Of a DNA stretch of 64,000 nucleotides, positions 52,988 to 62,489 are shown piece after piece. The position numbers were made by a program, and so were the translations under genes. The notes beneath the pieces are model-generated. The model was not told the origin of the DNA and did not search any database. It saw only the letters and a list, made by a program, of their open reading frames with translations. Within the stretch, counting starts at the first letter, position 1, and every line of letters starts with the position of its first letter. The stretch is from NCBI GenBank assembly GCA_964631125.1, contig CAZVYN010000009.1:1-64000 (forward strand), in the 5' to 3' direction. This DNA is from CAZVYN01 sp964631125. Lineage in GTDB: Bacteria > Eisenbacteria > RBG-16-71-46 > CAIMUX01.

Positions 52988-54033
52988 GGCGTCTCCGGTC
53001 CGGCCACGCCCGGCTCACCGCCATTGACCGAGACGAGTTGCGCGCTGCGGAGATGGAGCGCGGCCTCTTCGGGCGGCGTCGGATTGATATAAAAACCCGT
53101 GCCCCACTCGAAACCGGCGACCTTGGTCAGCTTCGGCATGATCTCGACGAACCAGTGGAAGTGCTGGTGCTCCTTCCACTCGTTGAGCGGAGAAGTGTGG
53201 AGGACGAAGTTGAAGGGCGGCCGGTTGAGCGTCGCGTTGATCCGCTGCAGCGTCTCGCGCAGGAGCATGGCGAAGCGCTCGATCTCCGCATCGGACATCA
53301 GCTCGAAACTGGTCTGGTGATACTTGGGCAGCACCCAGGTCTCGAACGGAAAGCGCGCCGCGAACGGCTCGAAGGAGACGAAGGACTCGTTCTCCGAGAC
53401 GATCCGAGCCCCCAGCGCGATCTCTTGATCGACGATGTCGCAGACGATGCAGCGCTCCTTCAACTGGAAATGCTGCGCGCAGCCGTTCATGAGCTCGACC
53501 ATTCGGCGCGGGACGATCGGCGTCGCGATGAGTTGCATGTGCGAGTGCTCGAGCGAGGCGCCGGCGGCTTCTCCGTGGTTCTTGAAGATCTGGATGTAGC
53601 GGAAGCGCTTGTCGCGGGAGAGATCGCCGATCCGCTGGCGACACGCGCGCATGACGCGAACCACCTGCTCGGCCGGCAGGTCGGCCAACTCCGAATCGTG
53701 ATCGGTCGTCTCGATGATCACCTCGTGCGCGCCGATCCCATTCATCTTGTCATAGATCCCCTCCGCTCTCCGGTGGAGTTCGCCTTCGATCTGGAGGGCG
53801 GGGAACTTGTTCGAGACGACGCGCACCGACCAGCCCGGCGTGTCGGCCGCACTCCCCGTCGGGCGCAAGGCATAGACCTCCGGCGGGGTCTTCTCTTCAT
53901 TGCCGGGACAGAAGGGGCAGAAGCCGCTCTTGCGCGAGACCTGGATCGAGCCGAAGTCGGACGGGCGCTTGCCGCGTTCGGTCGAGATGATGACCCATCG
54001 ACCGACGATGGGGTCTCTGCGGAGTTCAGGCAT
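52984..54033 (-). CDS. galT: Galactose-1-phosphate uridylyltransferase
   Basis: A 349-residue HIT-superfamily enzyme exchanging UMP between UDP-glucose and galactose-1-phosphate. The active-site triad motif is SLEHSHMQLIATP (HxHxQ, nucleophile the second His). Zinc ligands are in GFCPFCPGNEEKTP and CIVCDIVDQE. The start MPELRRDPIVGRWVIIS is typical. It overlaps the upstream GlmU-like gene by 8 bp and the downstream glgA by 4 bp. It may feed galactosyl precursors into the same pathway. Confidence 0.95.
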   Translation of the reverse strand: MPELRRDPIVGRWVIISTERGKRPSDFGSIQVSRKSGFCPFCPGNEEKTPPEVYALRPTGSAADTPGWSVRVVSNKFPALQIEGELHRRAEGIYDKMNGIGAHEVIIETTDHDSELADLPAEQVVRVMRACRQRIGDLSRDKRFRYIQIFKNHGEAAGASLEHSHMQLIATPIVPRRMVELMNGCAQHFQLKERCIVCDIVDQEIALGARIVSENESFVSFEPFAARFPFETWVLPKYHQTSFELMSDAEIERFAMLLRETLQRINATLNRPPFNFVLHTSPLNEWKEHQHFHWFVEIMPKLTKVAGFEWGTGFYINPTPPEEAALHLRSAQLVSVNGGEPGVAGPETP

Positions 54034-55348
54034 CGCTCGGCTCCTGTCTCCCGTGGACCCGACTCGCCGCGTGCGAGTGACGGAGGATTCGGCGCGCGGC
54101 GTCGTCCAATGTCACGCCGCGGCGACTCATGACGATCTCGGCGGTGGCCAAGAACTTCTCCAGCCCGTACTCATCCTCCCCCTTCGTACCCCAGGCGAAG
54201 TCGGGCACCCACTTGCTCGGCATGGCCGGTTCGCCGACCAGATTCGCGCCGATCCCGACGATCGTGCCGGTATCGAGCAGACAGCCGATCCGGGTCTTCA
54301 CATGGTCGCCGAGGAAACTGCCGATCTTTCGCTCGCCCGTTTCGATCACCCCTGCGGGGGTTTGGAGGGAGACGTTCGAGTAGTTGTTCTTCAAGTCGGA
54401 GTTCGTCGTCAGCGCGCCGAGGTTGACCCACTCCGCAAGGTAACTGTGTCCGATGAATCCGTCGTGCGCCTTGTTCACGTAACCGAGGGCGACCGTCGCC
54501 TCGACCTCGCCGCGCAGGCGGCACTGCGGACCGAAGCTGCTCCCCCCGCCGAGTCGCCCGCCGAGGAGCCGCGTCCCGGGGCCGACGTAGAGCGGTCCCT
54601 TCAGCCAGGTGTGCGGTCCCACTTCGACGCCGTCGTCGAGCACGATCGCTCCGTCGCGCGCGTCGAGCAACGCTCCGTGATCGATCTTCGCGGACCGCGC
54701 GATGCGGATGCGATCGAGTCGATAGCTCACGCCGTCGCCCGTGGCCGACGGGGCCGGACGCTTGGCCAGCGCATCTTCCAGGTCGAGGTCGAGCCAGATC
54801 GGCTGCAGCCGGACCAAGTTGGAAAGGCCGGCGACGAAATCATCCGCCGCCGGGAGTTCGCGACGATGCGCGGCGGAGTCCGCAACCGCCGCTAAGATCC
54901 GGGCGGACGGCTCCTCGTCCTGCCCGGTCACCGGGTCCAGTCCATGAGAGCAGGCGGCCTGTGAACGCGGTCCCCCGCGGAATGCGATCGGCTGACCGGC
55001 GACGAGCAGCGCGCTATCGACTTCCATCCCGGCGAGCGCCGCGACCGCATTCACCGAAGGAAGTAGCCGGTCCGAGACCCACTGCGTATCCGATCCGAAG
55101 TCAGCGCTCGACGCCGCGCGCCACGCCGATCGATCCCGCGCCAGAGACGTGAGTAGCCCGCGCGTCACGCGTCGAAAGTGAACTCCGTCACGCTCGGCGC
55201 GCTCTCGCCAACGGTCCTCCGCGGTTTTCATCCCGAGGAGCAGATCGCCCGCGGTGCGCACCCAGGTGAAAGGGCGCAGACCCGTCGATCGGGGATCGTC
55301 GAAGAGGACGAGCCGGCCGGGCGGAAGCTGGTCCGCTGCGTCGCTCAT
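54026..55348 (-). CDS. GlmU-like putative sugar nucleotidyltransferase
   Basis: A 440-residue protein. The N-terminal half (LVLFDDPRSTGLRPFTWVRTA, AEDRWRERAE) matches the NTP_transf_4/GlmU-like N-domain known from Bacteroidetes. The C-terminal half is a left-handed beta-helix with LGYVNKAHDGFIGHSYLAEW, TTNSDLKNNYSNV and GDHVKTRIGCLLDTGTIVG. A classical GxGTRM loop is absent, as in that family, so activity is uncertain. ATG 55348 overlaps the SPOR gene's stop by 4 bp; the end overlaps galT by 8 bp. A role in nucleotide-sugar supply for the operon is inferred. Confidence 0.8.
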   Translation of the reverse strand: MSDAADQLPPGRLVLFDDPRSTGLRPFTWVRTAGDLLLGMKTAEDRWRERAERDGVHFRRVTRGLLTSLARDRSAWRAASSADFGSDTQWVSDRLLPSVNAVAALAGMEVDSALLVAGQPIAFRGGPRSQAACSHGLDPVTGQDEEPSARILAAVADSAAHRRELPAADDFVAGLSNLVRLQPIWLDLDLEDALAKRPAPSATGDGVSYRLDRIRIARSAKIDHGALLDARDGAIVLDDGVEVGPHTWLKGPLYVGPGTRLLGGRLGGGSSFGPQCRLRGEVEATVALGYVNKAHDGFIGHSYLAEWVNLGALTTNSDLKNNYSNVSLQTPAGVIETGERKIGSFLGDHVKTRIGCLLDTGTIVGIGANLVGEPAMPSKWVPDFAWGTKGEDEYGLEKFLATAEIVMSRRGVTLDDAARRILRHSHAASRVHGRQEPSDA

Positions 55349-56013
55349 GGCTTCGCTCCGGAGTAGCGGATCACGAATGCGTCTTCCAGGCCGAGCGCGA
55401 CCGCTTCCGCGCGTAGCGACTCCGCCTCGGCGCGCGTCGCGCAACGACCGACCCTCACCTTGTGTAATCCACTGGCCGCTTCGATCCAGACCGGGCCGGA
55501 GAACGAAGCGGAGAGTCGATGTTGTTCCTTCTCCGCCAACGTGCGGGAACCCGAAGCGAGGAGCTGGACGGCGAAACCTTCCGTCGCGGCCGACGATGGG
55601 TCTGCGCGCGGCTCCCCCGAGCGAGATTCCGCAGCGCGCGGTTCGGGCGTACTACGCGAGGGGGGCGCGACTTCCGTCGCGTCGGCTCGCGAAGCGGGAA
55701 ATGCCTCGGGCGCGTCGGGCGCCGCCTGATTCGATCGATCCTGCGACGGATACACTCGCTCGGTGCCCCGCAGCGGCGCCATCGAAGGCTGGCTCTCGGG
55801 CGCGACCGGCGCATCGTTGAGCAGAGTCTCGACCGGGGGCGCGGGCCGCGCGGGCGGCGCCGTCGGAATCGTGCGAACCTCGGCGGGTGGACGGACCGTC
55901 GGTCGAGTCGAGGCGCATCCTGAACTGCTCAGCGCCGTCAGCAAGAAGGTCATCGCGAGGCCAACCGTCGCCCTCCCGATGTTCCGCTCAGAAGAACTCG
56001 GCCAGTCTCGCAT
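55345..56013 (-). CDS. SPOR-domain lipoprotein
   Basis: A 222-residue lipoprotein. The signal peptide ends in a lipobox SSGC (about residue 33). A long Pro/Ala/Ser/Glu-rich linker (35-145) reaches to a C-terminal SPOR domain (GFAVQLLASGSRTLAEKEQH ... GLHKVRVGRCATRAEAES ... AFVIRYSG). SPOR domains bind denuded peptidoglycan, often at division sites. Finding one inside a polysaccharide operon suggests coupling of glycan assembly or export to the cell wall. The start overlaps the 3' end of the mannose-1-phosphate guanylyltransferase gene by 26 bp. Confidence 0.88.
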   Translation of the reverse strand: MRDWPSSSERNIGRATVGLAMTFLLTALSSSGCASTRPTVRPPAEVRTIPTAPPARPAPPVETLLNDAPVAPESQPSMAPLRGTERVYPSQDRSNQAAPDAPEAFPASRADATEVAPPSRSTPEPRAAESRSGEPRADPSSAATEGFAVQLLASGSRTLAEKEQHRLSASFSGPVWIEAASGLHKVRVGRCATRAEAESLRAEAVALGLEDAFVIRYSGAKP

Positions 56014-57064
56014 CGAGTCGCCCTTCCTCCAACAGCCGTTTCACTTCCTGCGCTCGATCCTTCGGACAGACCAGCGTCGCGTCGCCGACGCGAACGATGA
56101 CGAGGCCCTCGACACCGAGCACCGCGAGCAGCCCGCCGTCTTCCGAGTACAGCACACAATCCTTCGTGTCGATGGCCAGCACCTCGCCGCGCCGGACGTT
56201 GCCCGACGGATCGGCGGCTCGTTGCTCGGCCCACGCCGGCCAGGCGCCGACGTCGCTCCATCCGAAACCGGCTTCCACGCAGACGACATCGGTCGCGCGT
56301 TCAGCCAGCGCGTAGTCGATCGAGATCGAGGGAGCGTCCCCGAAGAAGCGCGCCCAATCACGTTCCGCGGCGCCGTGGGCGATCGCCGCTCGCAGTTCAT
56401 CCAGCGGCGCCCGCAGGCGCGGCTCGTGCCGCCTCAGCAACTCGGTCAGGCCGGCGGCGTCGAAGATGAAGATGCCGCTGTTCCAGTAGTGCTGTCCTCC
56501 CGAGTGGTAAGCGCGGGCCGATTCCATCGTCGGCTTCTCGTGGAACTTCCGTACGCGGAAGACGCCCGCGTCGGGCGCGATCGGTTCGCCTCTCTCGATA
56601 TACCCGTATCCGGTCTCGGGTCGCGTCACCGGAATTCCGAACGTGACCACGCGCTCCGGCGTCCTTTCCAGCGCCTGGACGCCGCAGTCGATCGAGGACC
56701 ACCACCGATCTGCGTCCGGAATCCAGTGATCGGACGGCAGGACGAGCATCGCGCCGCCGCCCGTTGCGCGGCAGAGTTCGGCGACTGCGCCGAGCGCGGG
56801 GGCGGTGTTGCGCGCCTCTGTCTCCCAGATGCATTGCGTCCCCGGGATCGAGAGTCCGAGTCGGTCGATCGCGTCGCGATGATCGATGCTGCCGGCCAAC
56901 CAGATGCGTTCCGGAGGGACCCGCAGCCGAGCGCGCGCGATGGTCGCCTCGAGGAGCGAGGTGGATCCGGCGAGAGGGAGCAGTTGCTTCGGGTTTGAAC
57001 GGCGACTGAGCGGCCAGAATCGTTCGCCGCGACCGCCGGCCAAAATGACGACATGGAGGAGCAT
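55988..57064 (-). CDS. manC: Mannose-1-phosphate guanylyltransferase
   Basis: A 358-residue nucleotidyltransferase making GDP-mannose. The nucleotide loop is LAGGRGERFWPLSR...PKQLLPL. ETEARNTAPALGAVA and PSDHWIPD are conserved, EKPTMESARAYHSGGQHYWNSGIF is the sugar-binding block (quoted in part as YWNSGIFIFDA), and FGWSDVGAWPAW is diagnostic. The isomerase half found in bifunctional ManC is absent, so it is the short form. ATG 57064 has a weak SD. It supplies GDP-mannose to the glycosyltransferases upstream in the operon. Confidence 0.93.
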   Translation of the reverse strand: MLLHVVILAGGRGERFWPLSRRSNPKQLLPLAGSTSLLEATIARARLRVPPERIWLAGSIDHRDAIDRLGLSIPGTQCIWETEARNTAPALGAVAELCRATGGGAMLVLPSDHWIPDADRWWSSIDCGVQALERTPERVVTFGIPVTRPETGYGYIERGEPIAPDAGVFRVRKFHEKPTMESARAYHSGGQHYWNSGIFIFDAAGLTELLRRHEPRLRAPLDELRAAIAHGAAERDWARFFGDAPSISIDYALAERATDVVCVEAGFGWSDVGAWPAWAEQRAADPSGNVRRGEVLAIDTKDCVLYSEDGGLLAVLGVEGLVIVRVGDATLVCPKDRAQEVKRLLEEGRLDARLAEFF

Positions 57065-57099
57065 CGGGAGGGGAGGATGCCCAGGGGCGAGCGGCGTCT

Positions 57100-58329
57100 T
57101 CAACTCGATTCGCGGCGACTGCCGGAACGTCCGGCCTTCGTGCGCGGGCGAGCCGCGCGCTTCGCCTCGGCCCCGCCCGGGAGCAGACGCAGCGCGCCGT
57201 CTCCGGGTCGTCGCTTCTTCGCGCCGTCTCCCCCGCCGAGCAGGTCCAGATACACCGCCTCGGTCGCCTTGGTGATCCGGTCCCACGAGTAGTAACGCTC
57301 CGCGTGTGCGCGGCAGCGCGTCGCCACTTCGGCGACCACATCGGGGGAATCGAGCAGACGCCGTAGCTTATCGCCCAAGTCGCGCACGTTGCGGCTCTCG
57401 AACGTGACCGCGCAATCACTGACCACTTCGAGGTTCTCCGGAATGTCGCTCGCCAAGACGCACTTTCCATGGGAGATCGCCTCGATCAACGAGATCGAGA
57501 GGCCTTCGAGCACGGACGGCTGCACGACGAGGTAGGCGTTGGACCAGAGCTCGTCCAGCAAGTCGCCATAGACGTAGCCGATCATGTGGATCCGCTCGTC
57601 GCCGGCGCGAATACGCATGAGCGAATCGACATAGCCGTCGCTGAAGCTGGAGCCGCCCGCCATCACGAGATGCGCATCGGTCTTCAACTGCCCGAACGCC
57701 TCCAGCAGGTAGTGGCATCCCTTCTCCGGCACCAGGCGACCGACATAGAGCAGATATCGGTGCTTGTCGAGGCCGTACTTCTTCAGCTTGTTCGCGGGGC
57801 GGAAGATGCCCGGATTCGCCCCGTTGGGGATGACCGAGGTCTCGACATTCCACTTCTCGCGGAAGTATTCGCCCAGTGTCTTCGAAACGACGATGGTGCG
57901 ATTCGGGAAGCGGATGGCGGGCCGCTCGCAGGCGCGCAGGAACCCAGCCGCCACCCGGCCCCATTTCCCCCGCTCCCAGTCGAGACCGTGCACGGTCACG
58001 ACCGTTTTTGCCCCGGTCAGACGAGGAATCTGTGCGAAGACCGACGGGCCGAGCGCGTGGTAGTGCACGATGTCGTAGCCGCGGAAGAGAGCATCCAACG
58101 TCGAGAGCGCGCAGTGCGTGATCGTGTCGAAGTGCTTCGTGTTGACGCTCGGGAGACGGCGGATGCCGACGCCGCGGAAGGCGCCGTCGGTCTTCGCGTA
58201 GTGCCACCGACTGTAGACGTCCACCTCGTGGCCGAGTTCGACCAGGCGAGTCGCGATCTCCTCGACATGCCGCTCGATCCCTCCGTAGGTCGCGGGAATG
58301 CCCTTCTGTCCGATCATCGCGATCTTCAT
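57100..58329 (-). CDS. GT4 glycosyltransferase (RfaB/mannosyltransferase-like)
   Basis: A 409-residue GT-B enzyme. MKIAMIGQKGIPATYGGIER is the acceptor-domain start; IVHYHALGPSVFAQIPRLTG, VTVHGLDWERGKWG and TSVIPNGAN follow. The donor domain shows LLYVGRLVPEKGCHYLLEAF and VVQPSVLEGLSISLIEAISHG with the EX7E pair. The last 50 residues are Arg/Lys/Gly-rich and unusual. ATG 58329 overlaps the upstream stop by 4 bp. It probably adds a mannose-type sugar to the surface polysaccharide; sugar and linkage are unknown. Confidence 0.9.
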   Translation of the reverse strand: MKIAMIGQKGIPATYGGIERHVEEIATRLVELGHEVDVYSRWHYAKTDGAFRGVGIRRLPSVNTKHFDTITHCALSTLDALFRGYDIVHYHALGPSVFAQIPRLTGAKTVVTVHGLDWERGKWGRVAAGFLRACERPAIRFPNRTIVVSKTLGEYFREKWNVETSVIPNGANPGIFRPANKLKKYGLDKHRYLLYVGRLVPEKGCHYLLEAFGQLKTDAHLVMAGGSSFSDGYVDSLMRIRAGDERIHMIGYVYGDLLDELWSNAYLVVQPSVLEGLSISLIEAISHGKCVLASDIPENLEVVSDCAVTFESRNVRDLGDKLRRLLDSPDVVAEVATRCRAHAERYYSWDRITKATEAVYLDLLGGGDGAKKRRPGDGALRLLPGGAEAKRAARPRTKAGRSGSRRESS

Positions 58330-59612
58330 GTTCGCGACTCCGACCGCGCCGTGACGGAGACGGCGGGGCGATGGGCGCGCGACGACTGACCGAGCAGTTC
58401 GGCGTAGAGGGCGGTCAAGCGATCGAGATGGGCCGAAGGATCGTGCTCTGCTTCGATGCGACGGCGCGCGCGTCGACCCATCGCGACCACGTCCGCCTCG
58501 GGGCCGGTCATCCAGAGGAGCGCTTCGGCCAACGAGTCGGCGTCGCCGCTCTCGAAGAGCCGTCCGGTCTCGCCATCGATCACCAATTCGGGGATTCCGC
58601 CGATGCGCGCGCCGGCCACCGGACGGCCAAGCGCGAACGACTCCAGGATCGCGAACGGAAGGTTCTCGAACCACTCCGACGGAACGATCGTGAAGTCGCC
58701 CCGACGGATCTCGTCGTGCAACGCATCGCCGGACCGGTAGCCCAAGAAGACAACCTGCCCCGACGCCAACTGTCGCGCGCGCGCTTCCAGCATCGGACGC
58801 AACGGTCCGTCGCCCAGCACATGGAGGCGAAGGCGTCCCTGCGGGAGTCGGGCCATCGCCTCGAGGAGGGTCGCGATCCCCTTCTCGCGCGAGAGTCGGC
58901 CGACATAGATCGCGAGCTTCTCGCGCGGCGGATCGGTCACGCGGTACTCGGCCGCCGGCACGAAGTACGGCAGATGCACGAGACGATCGCGCGCGACTCC
59001 GAACGAGGCGACCTTCTCGAGCAGGAACCGACTCGGACAGAGGAACCGCGCGATCGCGTCGTACGTCCGAACCCACCCGTGGAAGTAGGCCTCGACCGCG
59101 GCGACGGCGCTCGCGGCGCGCGACTCGAGCAGACATCGATGCCGCACCGCCTCGAAGTAGTGTCCCCCACGGCAGCGCTCACAGATCGCCCCCTCGGTCA
59201 TCAGGAGATACGCCGGACAGACCAGCTTGTAGTCATGCAGCGTCTGCACCATCGGAACCTGTTCGGCCGCGAACGCCCGCACCACCGAGGGCGAGAGCTG
59301 GTGGTAGATGTTGTGCAGATGCGCGATCGCCGGCCCGTCCCTTCGCGCGAGAGAGCGCGCGCCTCGGGCCGCCTCTCGGTTGTAGATGGCGCGTAGCCCC
59401 TGCCGGATGCGGCTCGTGGTCGAGGCCCGACTGCGGTAGTCGACCTCGGAGACGAAGAGGTCGCCCGGACCGCCCGGAAGGTTGTCCGGGTGGGCCATCG
59501 CCAGGTGGTCCACTCGGTGTCCTCGCCCCCGCAGGGCCGTGGAGAGGTCGAGGTAGTAGCGCTCGGCCCCCCCTTTGACATAGTGGAACTTGTTGACCTG
59601 CACGATCCTCAC
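58326..59612 (-). CDS. GT4 glycosyltransferase with Cys-rich insert
   Basis: A 428-residue GT-B enzyme. RIVQVNKFHYVKGGAERYYL starts the acceptor domain; HLHNIYHQLSPSVV and TLHDYKLVCPAYLLM are typical. A cysteine cluster (CERCRGGHYFEAVRHRC) resembles that of other O-antigen and capsule transferases. The donor domain has IYVGRLSREKGIATLLEAM, and PSEWFENLPFAILESFALGRP carries the EX7E site. The start is GTG 59612, overlapping the previous stop by 4 bp (GTGA). Acceptor and donor are unknown. Confidence 0.9.
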   Translation of the reverse strand: MRIVQVNKFHYVKGGAERYYLDLSTALRGRGHRVDHLAMAHPDNLPGGPGDLFVSEVDYRSRASTTSRIRQGLRAIYNREAARGARSLARRDGPAIAHLHNIYHQLSPSVVRAFAAEQVPMVQTLHDYKLVCPAYLLMTEGAICERCRGGHYFEAVRHRCLLESRAASAVAAVEAYFHGWVRTYDAIARFLCPSRFLLEKVASFGVARDRLVHLPYFVPAAEYRVTDPPREKLAIYVGRLSREKGIATLLEAMARLPQGRLRLHVLGDGPLRPMLEARARQLASGQVVFLGYRSGDALHDEIRRGDFTIVPSEWFENLPFAILESFALGRPVAGARIGGIPELVIDGETGRLFESGDADSLAEALLWMTGPEADVVAMGRRARRRIEAEHDPSAHLDRLTALYAELLGQSSRAHRPAVSVTARSESRT

Positions 59613-60847
59613 CGGGGCGACTCCTCGCGCGCCGACGGGTGCGTCGGATCGACGCTCTCCAGGTAGAGATCGGCGGTTCGCTCGGCCATCTGCTGCGCGG
59701 TGAAGCGCGCTTCCCACCTGAGTCGGCCGGCCCGCCCCCACGCCCGGGCCGTCTCCGGCTGGCCCATCGCCGACCGGAGCGCCGCGGCCAGCGCGCCGGG
59801 ATCGTCGGCTGGGACCAGACGACCAGTGGAGCCGTCTTCGACGATCTGACGCAGTCCATAGACCGACGTCGCCACCGTCGGGACGGAGGCGGCCATGGCC
59901 TCCAGGACGGTCAACGGCATCGACTCCATCTGCGAGGCGAGGACGAACAGATCGAACGCCGCCACGATCTGAGCCGCGTCCGAACGGTCGCCGAGGAAAC
60001 GCGTGCGAGAGGTCAGGCCCAGTTCGCTCGCCCGTTGTTCCAGGGCCCCGCGCTCGTCTCCTTCGCCGACCAGGACGACCTTCAGGCGCGCTCCCTCCGG
60101 GGTCGACGCGAGCTGGGCTGCCGCTTGCAGCACCGTGTGCTGCCCTTTGCGCCGACTCAACGCGCCGATCGAACCGACGACGAAGTCGGTCGGCTTCGCG
60201 CCCCACTCCGCTCGCAGGCGCGCGCGCTCGTCGTCCTCCAGTCGGGGGGGCTCCTCCACACCGTTCTCGACGATCGCGATCTTCTCCGGCTCCATCCCGT
60301 GTCGACGGATCAGGAAGTCGCGATTCTCCTCGGTCATCACGATGATGCGGTCGACCCAATGAGAGAAGAGCAGCTTGACCGGAAAGCGGCGCAGCTTCCG
60401 CTCGATCATCGGGAGGTGCTCGGTCGAGATCACGCGCCGATATCCGGCGGCGCGCGCCGCGAACGCTACCGAGGAGAGGCCCGCGTCGTAGGAACTCGGC
60501 AGGTTGAGATGCAACACCTCCCCGGCGCACTCCTCCAGGACGCGACGGGTGGCGCCGAGCGATCGCGCCCAGGCGAAGCCGGCCCTCGGCAGGGTGTGGA
60601 TTCGGAGACCAAGTCCCTCCAGCATGTCGTGGAGCCGACTCGCCCCCGCGTCGGGCGGCAGCACCGCGTCGATCGAGCAGCGAACGCCATGCAGTCGACG
60701 GGCGAGCAGATAGAGGTACATCTCGGCGCCGCCGAAGTAGACCGCGTCCGAGAAGAGGGTGACGCGCCGCAGCGTGACCGGTTCGGCGCCCGGAATGCGT
60801 TTCGAAGCGTCGCTCGAAGGAGCACCGCGCAGGACCGGCGACTTCAT
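59609..60847 (-). CDS. GT4 glycosyltransferase
   Basis: A 412-residue GT-B enzyme. After about 25 polar residues, RRVTLFSDAVYFGGAEMYLY begins the acceptor domain. LPSSYDAGLSSVAFAARAAG and STEHLPMIERKLRRFP follow. The donor domain has VGSIGALSRRKGQHTVLQAA and FVLASQMESMPLTVLEAMAAS with the EX7E site. ATG 60847 overlaps the GT39-like stop by 4 bp. One of three successive GT4 genes, probably each adding one residue of a repeat unit. Confidence 0.9.
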   Translation of the reverse strand: MKSPVLRGAPSSDASKRIPGAEPVTLRRVTLFSDAVYFGGAEMYLYLLARRLHGVRCSIDAVLPPDAGASRLHDMLEGLGLRIHTLPRAGFAWARSLGATRRVLEECAGEVLHLNLPSSYDAGLSSVAFAARAAGYRRVISTEHLPMIERKLRRFPVKLLFSHWVDRIIVMTEENRDFLIRRHGMEPEKIAIVENGVEEPPRLEDDERARLRAEWGAKPTDFVVGSIGALSRRKGQHTVLQAAAQLASTPEGARLKVVLVGEGDERGALEQRASELGLTSRTRFLGDRSDAAQIVAAFDLFVLASQMESMPLTVLEAMAASVPTVATSVYGLRQIVEDGSTGRLVPADDPGALAAALRSAMGQPETARAWGRAGRLRWEARFTAQQMAERTADLYLESVDPTHPSAREESPR

Positions 60848-62421
60848 CGGGCCCCGCCTTCGGATCGTGAGGCGCCCGACGCGCCGCCGTCGAGAACCCA
60901 GATCTCGCATCCGATGAACGGAACGACTTCGCGAGGCGGACGATTGGCGCGGAGCCAGGCGCGCCAGCGATCGTCGGGGTCGACGAATTCTTCCCGCAGG
61001 AAAGCGACGTAGACGACCTGCGCGCGACCCGCGAGCTCGGAAAAACGTTCGAAGCGCTCCTCGAATCCGAGATCCCACCGGTCTCCGTGATCCGCTTTGC
61101 GCACGCCGCCCACGCCATCTCGCAATCCGCGCCAGTAGTACTGCTGCAGCGGCTCGTCGGTCCCCACGAAGAAGATCAGGTCGTCCGGTCCGACGTGACT
61201 GCGCAGATGCGCAGAGAGGGCGCGCGCATCTTCCTTCCAGTAACGCGGCGAGGTCTCGTACTGCGCGAGACTCACGCCGGTCGGCAGGAGTACGCCCGCC
61301 GCCACGAGAGTCTGGAGCGCGCGGCGCCTCGGCCCGTCGCGCAGCGCGGCCAGCCCGTGCGCCACCACGACCAGATAGGCGGGAAACGCCGCGCAGGCGT
61401 AGCGCGGGTTGAAGACCTTGAGGTTGCGCGTCGAGACGACGAACGTGAGGAGCACCGGCGCGATCGCGAGCGCGAGCCAGAGGCGCCCCGACGGGAGACT
61501 CCAGAGCCGACCGGCGCCGATCCAGGCGGCGACACCGAAGGCCAATCCGGCCGCCGCGATGAGCACTGCCTCCAGCGCGCTCGGCGGCGCCATCGGATCC
61601 GCGCGTAGCTCGTCCAGACTCGGTCCGAGCGAGTAGCCGAGTGAGAAGACGAAATAGGTATACGGAATGCCGAGAAGCGGCGAAGTCGTCTCACCCCGAA
61701 GACGCTCCTCGGCCGCGACGCTCCGCAGGGTCAGCGCGCCGGACGGCTCGACTCGATGACGCCAGAATCGTTCGAGCCACGGCGAGAGGCAGACGAGCGC
61801 GATCGCCCAGGCGACGAAGAGCCGACGCCAACTCGGTCCCGAGCGCGCGAACATACGACCTGCGCCATGCGCCGCCAGCGCGAAGGCAGAGGCGAGGTTG
61901 CTCCAGAGCGCGCCGGCGCAGACGAGTCCGTAGAGACTCATGCGACTCCAACTGGAGCCCAGCCACAGGCGTTGGAGCAGCCCGGTCGAGAGCACGACGA
62001 AGAACATGGCGAGGACGTAGTTCCTGACTTCCTGCGAGTACCAGAGATGGAAAGGCGAAATGGCGAGCAACGCGCAGGTGAGGAGAGACACCCCGCGCGA
62101 AACGCTCGGGCGCAGAGCCCAGTAGAGGAGCGGAATCGTCGTGGCGCCGATCAACGCGTGGGGCGCGCGCAGCGCCCACTCACCGGCGCCGAAGAGACGC
62201 GCCCAACCGTGCAGGAGCAGCGCATGGAGCGGGCCGTGGAGATTGTCGAGTAGACCCTCGAAGGTGAGCGGCTTCCAGAGCGCCGCGTACTTGATACTGA
62301 ACGCCTCGTCGACCCAGAAAGACTGCGCGTCGAGGCGCACGAGTCGGAGGATGAGCCCCAGAGCGGTCAACGCCAGAAGCGTCACCCAAGGGGTCCTTCC
62401 CTGATCGGCCGGCGTCGCCAT
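60844..62421 (-). CDS. GT39/ArnT-like polytopic membrane glycosyltransferase
   Basis: A 525-residue protein with about ten to twelve hydrophobic helices. The first periplasmic loop has the catalytic-type motif QSFWVDEAFSIKYAALW (Asp-Glu), and SPFHLWYSQEVRNYVLAMFF is a conserved second loop. This matches the PMT/ArnT superfamily, which uses polyprenyl-phosphate sugars. The polar C-terminus is periplasmic. ATG 62421 with GGGAGAG upstream is preferred over Met at 62475. It may decorate a lipid-linked glycan using the product of a DPM1-like enzyme such as the one at 42243. That link is inference. Confidence 0.87.
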   Translation of the reverse strand: MATPADQGRTPWVTLLALTALGLILRLVRLDAQSFWVDEAFSIKYAALWKPLTFEGLLDNLHGPLHALLLHGWARLFGAGEWALRAPHALIGATTIPLLYWALRPSVSRGVSLLTCALLAISPFHLWYSQEVRNYVLAMFFVVLSTGLLQRLWLGSSWSRMSLYGLVCAGALWSNLASAFALAAHGAGRMFARSGPSWRRLFVAWAIALVCLSPWLERFWRHRVEPSGALTLRSVAAEERLRGETTSPLLGIPYTYFVFSLGYSLGPSLDELRADPMAPPSALEAVLIAAAGLAFGVAAWIGAGRLWSLPSGRLWLALAIAPVLLTFVVSTRNLKVFNPRYACAAFPAYLVVVAHGLAALRDGPRRRALQTLVAAGVLLPTGVSLAQYETSPRYWKEDARALSAHLRSHVGPDDLIFFVGTDEPLQQYYWRGLRDGVGGVRKADHGDRWDLGFEERFERFSELAGRAQVVYVAFLREEFVDPDDRWRAWLRANRPPREVVPFIGCEIWVLDGGASGASRSEGGAR

Positions 62422-62489
62422 TTCGACTCTCCCGACGGACTTCCCACTCGTGGCGACTCCCACGAAGGGCGGCATAGGCCTACGCAGAT

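Noticed and set aside
58330..59136. N-terminal extension of the GT4 gene at 57100
   Set aside because: The stretch is antisense-like Arg-rich sequence lying inside the neighbouring GT4 gene; MKIAMIGQKG at 58329 is the family start.
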